A stretch of DNA of 64,000 nt from Gallionella straubiae (lineage in GTDB: Bacteria; Pseudomonadota; Gammaproteobacteria; Burkholderiales; Gallionellaceae), in NCBI RefSeq assembly GCF_051257895.1, contig NZ_CP194331.1, positions 62,001 through 126,000 on the forward strand. The letters run 5' to 3'. Made by a program: the position numbers and the translations under genes. Below, one piece after another: positions 5,962 through 14,028 of the stretch (positions are counted from its first letter, which is position 1; every line of letters starts with the position of its first letter). The notes under the pieces are model-generated. The model saw only the letters and a program-made list of their open reading frames with translations, was not told where the DNA came from and searched no databases.

Positions 5962-8859
5962 TCATATCTGGTAGGAATGGCTTTCCGGTTGCTGGCTTTT
6001 CAGCAGTTCCTCGAATTTTCCGGCCGGCACCGGCTTCGAGAAGAGGTAGCCCTGCGCGTGGTCGCAGCCTGCCTCGGTCAGCAGCTTGCGCTGCGCCTCC
6101 GTTTCCACTCCTTCGGCGATTACCTTGAGGTCGAGTTTATGCGCCATTACGATGATGGCTTCAGATAGCGCCATGTCGTTCGGGTCGGACACCAGGTCGC
6201 GCACGAATGACTGGTCGATCTTAAGGTAGTCGATGTCGAATTTTTTCAGATAGGACAGTGACGAATAGCCTGTGCCGAAGTCGTCGATCGCCGCCTGGAT
6301 GCCGGCGTCTCGGAATTCGAGCAGTTTGCCGGTGATATTGGTATCCGCATCCAGCAGCAGGCCTTCGGTGATTTCGATGACCACGCTCTGTCCCGGCAGC
6401 CCCAGTTCCTGCAAATAGGCAAACCATGCCCGGTGCGATCTGCCGAGGGTGCTGCCGAACTGCACGGGTGACACGTTCACGCTTATCTGCAAGTTGTCGT
6501 TGCACAACATTCTCCACAGCTTCAGCTGGCGTGCCGACTCCCTGAATATCCAGTCGCCGATCTCGACGATCAATCCGGTTTCCTCGGCCAGCGGGATAAA
6601 CTGCGCCGGACTGACCAGGCCGAGTTCCGGGTGCTGCCAGCGGACCAGCGCCTCCGCCTTGTTGATGCGGCCGGTGGCCAGGTCCACGATGGGTTGGTAA
6701 TAAACCGTGAACTGGCCGGCGGCCAGCGCACCGCGCAATTCGTTGGTCAGGCGCAGCCGGGCTTGCGCCGCCTGCTGCATGGATGGTGTGAAATAACTGA
6801 AGCGGTTGCGCCCTCCGTTCTTGGCGGCGTACATCGCCTGGTCGGCATTCTTGAGCAGGTCTTCCGCCTCGAAGGCATCGTTGGGGTGCAGCGTGATGCC
6901 GATGCTGGCCGATACGTAGGCCATCTCGTCTTCCAGCCGGAACGGCTTGGCCAGGTTTTGCAAGATGTTTTCGGCGATCCGCTCGACGCTGCCGGTATCT
7001 TCGAGCTCCGCCAAGATGACGGTGAATTCGTCGCCGCCCAGGCGCGCCACGGTGTCGGTCTCGCGCACGCAACCGCTGATGCGGTGCGCTGCTTCCTTGA
7101 GCAGGGTGTCGCCCATGCTGTGCCCCAGCGTGTCGTTGACTTCCTTGAACTTGTCGAGATCGATGAACAGCAGCGCCGTTTTCAGGCCGGCACGATGCGC
7201 CTTCTTGATGTCCTGTGCGAGGCGGTCGTGGAACATGTGGCGGTTCGGCAGGCCGGTCAGGGTGTCGAAATTGGCCTGGTTCCAGATCAGTTCCTCGGAT
7301 TCCTTCTGCCTGGTGATGTCGCGGATGAAGCCATTGAATTCGTACCCGTCCGCCGTGAGGATCGCGGTGATGGACAATTCGACGGGAAATTCGCGGCCAT
7401 CGCGGTGCAGCCCCAGCAGTTCGACCCGCGAGTTCAATATGGCTCCCTTGCCGGAGGCCAGGAAACGCTCCAGGCCGCGGGTGTGCGCTTCACGGTACTG
7501 GGGCGGGATGATTGCTTCGCTCAGCGTTCGCCCGAGCGCTTCCTCGCGCGTCCAGCCGAAGATTTTTTCCGCCTGGTGGTTCCAGCCGGTGATGATTCCT
7601 TTGGCATCCATCTGCACCACGGCGTCCAGCGCGGTCTCGATGATGGTGCGCAGTCGCGCTTCGTCCTCGCGGCGCGCCTCGAGCATGGCATTGAAACCGT
7701 CGGCCATCTGGTTGAAACTGTCGCCCACCCAGCTGAGTTCGTCGCGCGTGTCGAGCTTGATGCGCATGCCCAGGTTGCCGCCGGCGAAGGCGCGTGCGGA
7801 GCGGGCCAGCGAGTGGATGCTACCGACGATCGCGTAATAGATGCTGACCGACAGGTAGACCACCAGCAGGAATGCCAGGGTGGCGATGGCGGTGCTCGTG
7901 TACAGCGTTTTCTTTGCTTGAGTAATGCGCGCCTCGATGAGGGCTTCGGCCGTGGGCAGCAGGGAGGCGTACATTTGCGTATAACTCCGGTCGATTGCCG
8001 AGGTGGCGGTATCCAGGAACTCGCCGGGTGGCGTGGCAAGGCGGCCGGTGAGAATGTCCGATGCCACGAGTCCGGTGATTTGCCGGGACGAACCGGCAAT
8101 GTCGCCGTAAGCCGCTATCAGCGATGCATGCACCGATGGGTTGTAGCGGCCGGCCTTGTCGAGGTTGATTTCGAGGAGCCTGAGCGTGTTGTTGAGCTCG
8201 GCGATCATGACCCTGAGGTCGGCCTTCTGGAGTTCGCTGACCCGCCTGCCGGTCAGGATGCCGGTGCCGTAGGCACGAATTTGCCCGAGATGTTCGAGCG
8301 TATGCGGCAGCTTGTTGATGGCCGTGTCGATCAGGTAGAACGAGGCAAGCTCAGGATCCAGCGTCAGCAAATATTCGTCGGAAACGAACACCTTGAACAA
8401 CTGGAGTTGCTCGATCAAATGGGAATGCGCGGCAAAATTTTCGGCGACCGTGAGGTTCAGCCCGTTATTGCGCAACAGTTCCCAGTCCGCCTTGATAAGC
8501 AGGAAGTCCTCGCCCGAAACCATGCTGGCGGGCAGCCTGGCTTCCATGGCCTTGAATGCGGCGACGGCGGCCTTTTCCTGGGCAGCGCGCCGCTCGCGCA
8601 TGGTCTCGTTGCCGCCGAGCAGAGCGGCCGAGATCCCGCGATGCAACTGGATGGCCTGCACAGTCTGGGCGATGGGTTTTAGCAGTACGATGCCCTCCAG
8701 CTGCCGCTGCGAGGGATGGATGATGCGCTCGAGGCTGACGAACAGGCTGTACACCACCACCGCAATCGCGATCATGGACAGCAGCCACAGCAGCGTGAAC
8801 TTTTTAGTGTAACCCCAGCGGTTCAGCAGGGTGATGGCAGGGGCAAAGATTGCCTGCAT
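5962..8859 (-). CDS. Membrane-bound HAMP-PAS-GGDEF-EAL cyclic di-GMP protein
   Basis: 965 residues. There is a membrane segment near residues 20-45, a helical periplasmic sensor region to about 310, a second membrane segment, HAMP, PAS (TIIETALDAVVQMDAKGIITGWN), GGDEF and EAL domains. The cyclase motif RLGGDEF and the phosphodiesterase motif EALVRW are both intact, with DDFGTGYSSL and the KIDQSFVRD segment present, so it could make or degrade cyclic di-GMP. The periplasmic ligand is unknown. The gene stands alone. A long antisense open frame at 6631-8682 is a shadow of its codon use. Confidence 0.93.
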   Translation of the reverse strand: MQAIFAPAITLLNRWGYTKKFTLLWLLSMIAIAVVVYSLFVSLERIIHPSQRQLEGIVLLKPIAQTVQAIQLHRGISAALLGGNETMRERRAAQEKAAVAAFKAMEARLPASMVSGEDFLLIKADWELLRNNGLNLTVAENFAAHSHLIEQLQLFKVFVSDEYLLTLDPELASFYLIDTAINKLPHTLEHLGQIRAYGTGILTGRRVSELQKADLRVMIAELNNTLRLLEINLDKAGRYNPSVHASLIAAYGDIAGSSRQITGLVASDILTGRLATPPGEFLDTATSAIDRSYTQMYASLLPTAEALIEARITQAKKTLYTSTAIATLAFLLVVYLSVSIYYAIVGSIHSLARSARAFAGGNLGMRIKLDTRDELSWVGDSFNQMADGFNAMLEARREDEARLRTIIETALDAVVQMDAKGIITGWNHQAEKIFGWTREEALGRTLSEAIIPPQYREAHTRGLERFLASGKGAILNSRVELLGLHRDGREFPVELSITAILTADGYEFNGFIRDITRQKESEELIWNQANFDTLTGLPNRHMFHDRLAQDIKKAHRAGLKTALLFIDLDKFKEVNDTLGHSMGDTLLKEAAHRISGCVRETDTVARLGGDEFTVILAELEDTGSVERIAENILQNLAKPFRLEDEMAYVSASIGITLHPNDAFEAEDLLKNADQAMYAAKNGGRNRFSYFTPSMQQAAQARLRLTNELRGALAAGQFTVYYQPIVDLATGRINKAEALVRWQHPELGLVSPAQFIPLAEETGLIVEIGDWIFRESARQLKLWRMLCNDNLQISVNVSPVQFGSTLGRSHRAWFAYLQELGLPGQSVVIEITEGLLLDADTNITGKLLEFRDAGIQAAIDDFGTGYSSLSYLKKFDIDYLKIDQSFVRDLVSDPNDMALSEAIIVMAHKLDLKVIAEGVETEAQRKLLTEAGCDHAQGYLFSKPVPAGKFEELLKSQQPESHSYQI

Positions 8860-8936
8860 TGTTTCACTCTCTCTCCTGTTTGCACCGCTTTTTTTAACTG
8901 CTTTGCGGTGTCAAAGTGGCATGTAGCGGTGCTTGG

Positions 8937-9812
8937 TCAGCGTATCCCGGTGCGCTGTGCGATCCATACCTTGTTGACGCCGGGGCGTTCGGCGTTTATT
9001 TCCGGTGCGGCAGACAGCTGCTGCACCGTGCCGGTCGGCCGGATTGCGGGTGCGTTGTTCTGCTGCGACGAGGGCACGCTGGGAATCGGTGTTTGCTTGT
9101 ACTCGAAGCCATTTTCCTCTTCCTCGTATTTTTCGCGCGGCGGATTGCCGTCGTAGACGAGGCTCTCGCGGCGCAGCAGGTAGGCGTCGCGGATGAATTC
9201 ATAGCGGTCGAGTGCCGCCTCGTCCAGCACCTTTTCCTGGTCCAACAATTGCGCGCGGAGGTTGATGGCTTTGGTCAGATACAACTGGTTGCGGGTGCGC
9301 ATGTGGTTCACATGGCGGATTCTGCTCGGAAAGCTGTCTGCATACAGCCCTACACCGTCGCGTACGGTGCTCGATCCCAGGAAGGGCAGCACGAGATAGG
9401 GGCCGTTGCCTATGCCCCAGTAGCCCAGTGTCTGGCCGAAATCTTCGTTATGTTTTTCCAGCCGGGATGCGACATCGAACAGGCCGAACACGCCGAAGGT
9501 GGTGTTGAACAGGAAGCGCGCGCCGTCGGAGGCCGCCTGGGCAAACTTGAATTGCAGCAGGTCGTTGGCGGTGACGATGACATCGTCCAGATTGGAGAAG
9601 AAGTTGCTTACCATGACCTTGCCGGGAACCGGCATCACGGCGCTGTAGCCTTGTGCGACCGGCTTGGCGATGGCCTTGTCCACGGTATCGTTGAACTGGT
9701 ATATGCCGCGGTTGAATGATTCCAGCGGATCGGACGGGTTTTTCGTGTGGGTGGAGGCGCAGCCGGTCAGTGCGATGGCGGCGAGTGCTATGAGGAGGCG
9801 GAGGGCATTCAT
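8937..9812 (-). CDS. mlaA: MlaA (VacJ) outer-membrane lipoprotein
   Basis: 291 residues. A lipoprotein signal ends in the lipobox LTGC, then come SDPLESFNRGIYQFND, a hallmark of MlaA, and YLVLPFLGSSTVRDGVG. It removes misplaced phospholipid from the outer leaflet of the outer membrane and passes it to MlaC. No other mla gene lies here. The C-terminal tail of about 60 residues is low complexity (polar, P and Q rich) and is longer than the minimal core. Confidence 0.93.
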   Translation of the reverse strand: MNALRLLIALAAIALTGCASTHTKNPSDPLESFNRGIYQFNDTVDKAIAKPVAQGYSAVMPVPGKVMVSNFFSNLDDVIVTANDLLQFKFAQAASDGARFLFNTTFGVFGLFDVASRLEKHNEDFGQTLGYWGIGNGPYLVLPFLGSSTVRDGVGLYADSFPSRIRHVNHMRTRNQLYLTKAINLRAQLLDQEKVLDEAALDRYEFIRDAYLLRRESLVYDGNPPREKYEEEENGFEYKQTPIPSVPSSQQNNAPAIRPTGTVQQLSAAPEINAERPGVNKVWIAQRTGIR

Positions 9813-10005
9813 AAGATCCGGTTTAATTGCAATTTTGGGCGATTATAGGCGGTTTGGACGGCTCCGGCAAAGCTTGTATAACCCAGCCGCCATTTTCTCA
9901 CGGCCTTGCCAGGGGCTGATGCTTGCAGCGACCGGTGCAGGGCTTTGGTCTGCTAGAATTGCGCGGACTGCATACTTCAGGACTGATCCTGGTTCTCACC
10001 GGAAC

Positions 10006-10779
10006 ATGACGATAGTCGCTGTATTCAACCAGAAGGGCGGGGTAGGTAAAACGACCACGGCGATTAATCTGGCCGCCGCACTGGCGCGGCGCGGGCACAA
10101 GCCGGTGGGTATCGACCTTGACCCGCAGGCGCAACTCGGCGCCATTGCCGGCATTACTGCCCAGTCCGGCGACGACAGCATTTACAGCCTGTTCCAGCGC
10201 AACCGCCCGTTGCGCGAAATGATCCAGGAGTCGGCCAGCGGAATCGGCATCATCCCGTCGCATATCGAGCTGTCCAAGGTGGATGCGCTGTACGGCAAGG
10301 GCTACAACGCAATCAACAAGCTGAACATAAGCCTGCAGGCGGAAAAAACGGCAGTCGGGGATAAGTACTGGATAATCGACTGTTGCCCGCTGGTTGGTGT
10401 TCTCTCGTTGAATGCGATCTTCGCCAGCGATGGCGTCATCGTCCCCATGTCGGCGGATTACCTGTCCCTCAAGGGCGCCATCCAGATACAGAAGACCCTC
10501 AAGGCGCTCGAACGGGTGCTCAAGCGCCGGGTAAACCGCCGCTACCTGCTCACCCGTTTCGACTCGCGGCGGCGCATGGCGAGGAATGTCCTGCTGATGG
10601 CGGAAGCGGAATTCGGCGCGGATGTGTGCAGGACGCTTATTTCTGAAAACGTCAGCCTGGCGGAAAGCCCGTCGCTGAACAAGACGATCTTCGAGCACGC
10701 ACCCAACAGCCGCGGGGCGCACGATTACGATGCATTGCTTGACGAATTGATGGCGGACGGGTTTATCCGGGGCAGTTGA
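10006..10779 (+). CDS. Orphan ParA family ATPase
   Basis: 257 residues from ATG 10006; the upstream frame extension lacks coding character, so I use this start. The deviant Walker A motif is NQKGGVGKTT at residues 8-17. Next come VGIDLDPQAQLG (Walker A') and DKYWIIDCCPLVG (Walker B). The family includes chromosome- and protein-positioning ATPases. No parB or other partitioning partner is adjacent. It converges with a small gene on the other strand. The function could be positioning of a protein complex or polymer; nothing in the context decides this. Confidence 0.85.
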   Translation: MTIVAVFNQKGGVGKTTTAINLAAALARRGHKPVGIDLDPQAQLGAIAGITAQSGDDSIYSLFQRNRPLREMIQESASGIGIIPSHIELSKVDALYGKGYNAINKLNISLQAEKTAVGDKYWIIDCCPLVGVLSLNAIFASDGVIVPMSADYLSLKGAIQIQKTLKALERVLKRRVNRRYLLTRFDSRRRMARNVLLMAEAEFGADVCRTLISENVSLAESPSLNKTIFEHAPNSRGAHDYDALLDELMADGFIRGS

Positions 10780-10782
10780 GAT

Positions 10783-10998
10783 TCAGCTGTTTTTGACGAT
10801 CAGCGTCAGCACGTCTTCTATGTCCGCCGATTGCGATAATTCTTTTTCGTGGCTGACAACCTTGCATTGCGTCACCTGGCAATTGAGGTACATCTGGCGC
10901 AGCTTGCGTTCCGCATCCGGCAAGTCCTTGCCGTAGATCTGGACACTCTCGACTTTTTGCCCGTCCCGCGTCGTCAGGGCGAAATCGAATTTCGGCAT
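10783..10998 (-). CDS. Small hypothetical protein
   Basis: 71 residues starting MPKFDFALTTRDG, with a strong GGAGG ribosome site before the ATG. I prefer this start to one 36 codons upstream. The text KVESVQIYGKDLPDAERKLRQMY suggests a compact alpha/beta protein with one or two cysteines (NCQVTQCK). I do not recognise the family. It ends three bases after the convergent ParA gene and is divergent from the ferredoxin gene. Confidence 0.65.
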   Translation of the reverse strand: MPKFDFALTTRDGQKVESVQIYGKDLPDAERKLRQMYLNCQVTQCKVVSHEKELSQSADIEDVLTLIVKNS

Positions 10999-11104
10999 AA
11001 ATCCTCCACAATTGCCGGGTGTTGCGCCGGGGTGCAATGCAATGCGCGCATTATAGTCCTGCTCTGCTAGAATGCCACGACCCTTGTTCGGTAGGAGCGC
11101 CGCC

Positions 11105-11428
11105 ATGACCTATGTCGTTTCGGAAAATTGTATCAAGTGCAAATACACCGACTGCGTGGAAGTGTGCCCGGTGGACTGCTTCCGCGAAGGGCCGAATTTC
11201 CTGGTGATCGACCCCGACGAGTGTATCGATTGCACGCTGTGCGTCGCGGAATGCCCGGCGGAGGCGATTTTTGCCGAGGACGACCTGCCGAAGGACCAGC
11301 TCCATTTCACCGCGCTGAATGCCGAACTGGCGAAAAAATGGAAGCCCATCGTCGAGAAGAAGGATGCACCCGCCGATGCCGACAAATGGCGCGGCCTGAA
11401 GGATAAGTTGCGGTTTCTTGAGCGTTGA
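11105..11428 (+). CDS. fdxA: Seven-iron ferredoxin FdxA
   Basis: 107 residues from ATG 11105. Two cluster motifs are present: CIKCKYTDCVEVCPVDC near the start and CIDCTLCVAECP in the middle. This is the pattern of a 3Fe-4S plus 4Fe-4S ferredoxin of the Azotobacter FdI type. The C-terminal extension ending KWRGLKDKLRFLER is typical for proteobacterial FdxA. It carries low-potential electrons in the cytosol. Its stop overlaps the proposed TTG start of addB. Confidence 0.93.
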   Translation: MTYVVSENCIKCKYTDCVEVCPVDCFREGPNFLVIDPDECIDCTLCVAECPAEAIFAEDDLPKDQLHFTALNAELAKKWKPIVEKKDAPADADKWRGLKDKLRFLER

Positions 11429-14028
11429 GTCCGGTTTTTCTCGATAGCGTAGCCAGCCATATCCTGTCCTGCCACGCGCAGGAACTGCCCGACCTGCGCA
11501 GGGCGACCGTCCTGTTGCCCAACTACCACGTTGCCCAACCGCTGGCGCAGGCGCTAAGCGCGGCGGCCAATCTTCCCGCCTTGTTATTGCCGCACATGGT
11601 GACGCTCAACGACTGGGCACAATCCATCCCGCTAGCTGCGCCCCTCATCACCGACAGCCAGCGCAGCGCCTTGCTGTACCAGCATCTGCGCAGGCAGCAA
11701 TGGTTCGAGCATGCCGACCTGTGGAGCATGACGCAGGAACTGCTGGGCCTGTTCGACGAGCTTACCCATGCGCTGCACGAGTTGCCCTCCGATGCGGAAG
11801 CCTTTTCCGCCGTTGTGCAGCAGGCCTGGCAGGCGCGGCAGAACAGCACGCTGCAACTGGAAGCGCGGCTGGTGTTCGAGCTGTGGCACGCGATGCAGTC
11901 AGGCGAAGAACTGGACGCGGCGCGCGCCCGCCAGCAGCGCCTGGCGAAGCTTGTGCGGCAGGCCGACACGCCGCTGTATGTGCTGCGCACCTCGGACTGG
12001 GACGCGCTGGAGCAACGCTTCCTCGACGAGTATGCGCAACGCGCCGAGGTGACGGTGTTCGATCTGCGTGAAATGGAAGCACAGATCAATTCACCATTAT
12101 TTTTTGCCGCCACTTCCCTCGAACAGGAAGCCCGCGCCGCCGCGATGCAGGTGCGCCGCTGGCTGGGTGAGGACAAGCACGATATCGCCGTCGTCGCGCA
12201 GGATCGCGTGGCGGCGCGGCGCATGAGGGCTTTGCTGGAGCGCGCCGAGGTGCTGGTCGCGGATGAGACCGGCTGGACCTTCGCCACGCTGTCGGTGAGC
12301 ACCGTACTGGACCGCTGGCTCACCGCGCTGCAGAGCGACTTCTACCACCACGACCTGCTTGACCTGCTCAAGTCGCCGTTCATCTTCGCCGATATGCCTG
12401 CTGTAGAGCGCAAGGCGGCGGTTTATCAGCTGGAACAGTTGCTGCGCAAACGCAACATCGTCGATGGACTGGAGGCATTCATTGTGCTGGCCGGGCATGA
12501 GACTTCGCTGCATCAGCCGCTCGCGCGCCTGCGCCAGGCGGCGGCCCTGCTGGAGCAGAACCGGAAGAAGACGCTCGCGGACTGGCTGGGCGCGTTGCGT
12601 GAGAGTTTGAATGTATTGGGTATCGACACCGGCCTGCGGCAGGACGATGCAGGCCAGCAATTGCTGCGCGCGCTCGACGCCTGGCAGCAGGAGCTGGCCG
12701 AAGATGGCGGGCGCTACGCCTTCCGCGAGTGGCGGCGCTGGCTCGCGCAGCAGCTCGATACGCAGACCTACCGCGACAGCGGCATCGACAGCCCGGTGCG
12801 CTTCACCCATCTCGCCGCGACGCGCTGGCGCGCCTTCGATGCGGTGCTGCTGCTGGGCTGTGATGCCGACCACCTGCCCAGCGCAGCGGACGGCGGGCGC
12901 TGGTTCAACGACGCGGTGCGCAGCAGCCTCAATCTGCCCACGCGCGCCGCGCATGCCGCAAGGCAGCGCGACGACCTGCTGGCCTTGCTCGCGCTGAACG
13001 GCTGCGTGCTTGTTACCTGGCAGAAAGAGCGGAACGGCGAGCAACAGATGCTCAGCCCCTATTTGCAGATGCTGCGTGACGAGCATGAGCGGGCGCATGG
13101 TGACGACCTGAGCGAGCACAAACTGCACGCCTGCCTCGCGGTGGAAGACGCGCATCGCGTGGCGCTGCCGCAGGCGACGCAGCCCGCGCCGTCAGTGGTG
13201 CAAGAGGTTGTGCCTGAGAGCGTATCCATCAGCGCCTACAACTCGCTGGTGGCCTGTCCCTACCAGTTTTATGCGCGGCATATCCTGCGCCTCAACGAAC
13301 TCGACGAGGTGCAGGAGGCCATCGAGAAGCGCGACTACGGCGAGCGCGTGCACGACATCCTGCGCCGCTTCCACGAAAGCTATCCGCAGGTGAGCGGGCA
13401 TCCTTCCGACGAAATGGGAGCCGCCTTGCGCCGGATCGGCGAAGAGGTATTCGCCGACCTGCTGGAGCAGGACTTCGCAGCGCGCGCCTGGCTGGCGCGC
13501 TGGCACCAGTCCTTGCCCGCCTACCTCGAATGGCAGGCGGAAAACGAGGCGCAAGGCTGGCGTTACGCCGAGGCCGAGCAAGCTTTCGATTGGGAGCTGG
13601 AAGGCATACGGCTGCGCGGGCGCATCGACCGCCTGGATGTGCGGGGAGAAGAGAAACTCGTGCTCGACTACAAGACGCAGAGCGATCAGGTGTTGAGCAA
13701 GAAATTGAAAGAGCCGGGCGAGGACGTGCAGCTCGCGTGCTATGCCTACGCGCATGAGGCGGCGGATGCGGCATTCGTCAGCATCGAAAACGGCAAAGTG
13801 AAGCTGGTGGAACCCAGACACGATGTCCCGCAGCTCGCGCAGCTCAATGCCGAGCGCCTGGTACAGGCGATGGCGGAGATACGCGGTGGCGCAGGGCTGC
13901 CCGCAAACGGCATCGATTCGGTGTGTCTGTATTGCGAGATGCGCGGCGTGTGCCGCAAGGGGGAGTGGGCCGCAGATACTCCCTCTCCCCTCGCGGGAGA
14001 GGGCGGGGGAGAGGGGCTGCATGACTAA
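11425..14028 (+). CDS. addB: AddB-like subunit of the AddAB helicase-nuclease
   Basis: 867 residues. The likely start is TTG at 11425, overlapping the fdxA stop; no better start is seen nearby. The N-terminal two-thirds resembles the inactivated helicase of AddB/PD-DExK proteins. The C-terminal nuclease region has SISAYNSLVACPYQFYARHIL, the catalytic strand LVLDYKT, and an iron-sulfur-type pair CLYCEMRGVC. With AddA it processes double-strand breaks for RecA loading. The extreme C terminus (TPSPLAGEGGGEG) is encoded by a palindromic repeat element, so the natural end of the protein has been replaced. Confidence 0.88.
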   Translation: MSPVFLDSVASHILSCHAQELPDLRRATVLLPNYHVAQPLAQALSAAANLPALLLPHMVTLNDWAQSIPLAAPLITDSQRSALLYQHLRRQQWFEHADLWSMTQELLGLFDELTHALHELPSDAEAFSAVVQQAWQARQNSTLQLEARLVFELWHAMQSGEELDAARARQQRLAKLVRQADTPLYVLRTSDWDALEQRFLDEYAQRAEVTVFDLREMEAQINSPLFFAATSLEQEARAAAMQVRRWLGEDKHDIAVVAQDRVAARRMRALLERAEVLVADETGWTFATLSVSTVLDRWLTALQSDFYHHDLLDLLKSPFIFADMPAVERKAAVYQLEQLLRKRNIVDGLEAFIVLAGHETSLHQPLARLRQAAALLEQNRKKTLADWLGALRESLNVLGIDTGLRQDDAGQQLLRALDAWQQELAEDGGRYAFREWRRWLAQQLDTQTYRDSGIDSPVRFTHLAATRWRAFDAVLLLGCDADHLPSAADGGRWFNDAVRSSLNLPTRAAHAARQRDDLLALLALNGCVLVTWQKERNGEQQMLSPYLQMLRDEHERAHGDDLSEHKLHACLAVEDAHRVALPQATQPAPSVVQEVVPESVSISAYNSLVACPYQFYARHILRLNELDEVQEAIEKRDYGERVHDILRRFHESYPQVSGHPSDEMGAALRRIGEEVFADLLEQDFAARAWLARWHQSLPAYLEWQAENEAQGWRYAEAEQAFDWELEGIRLRGRIDRLDVRGEEKLVLDYKTQSDQVLSKKLKEPGEDVQLACYAYAHEAADAAFVSIENGKVKLVEPRHDVPQLAQLNAERLVQAMAEIRGGAGLPANGIDSVCLYCEMRGVCRKGEWAADTPSPLAGEGGGEGLHD
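13981..14016 (+). repeat. CCCTCTCCC/GGGAGAGGG palindromic element in the addB 3' end
   Basis: CCCTCTCCCCTCGCGGGAGAGGG forms a hairpin and continues into GGGGGAGAGGGG. It supplies the last codons of addB. The same kind of element recurs inside addA at 14619-14668 and 16840-16943. Confidence 0.75.

Noticed and set aside
6631..8682. Long open frame of 683 codons opposite the GGDEF/EAL gene
   Set aside because: It is antisense to a gene with complete GGDEF and EAL motifs and its product is an arginine, glycine and valine-rich shadow sequence without a domain.
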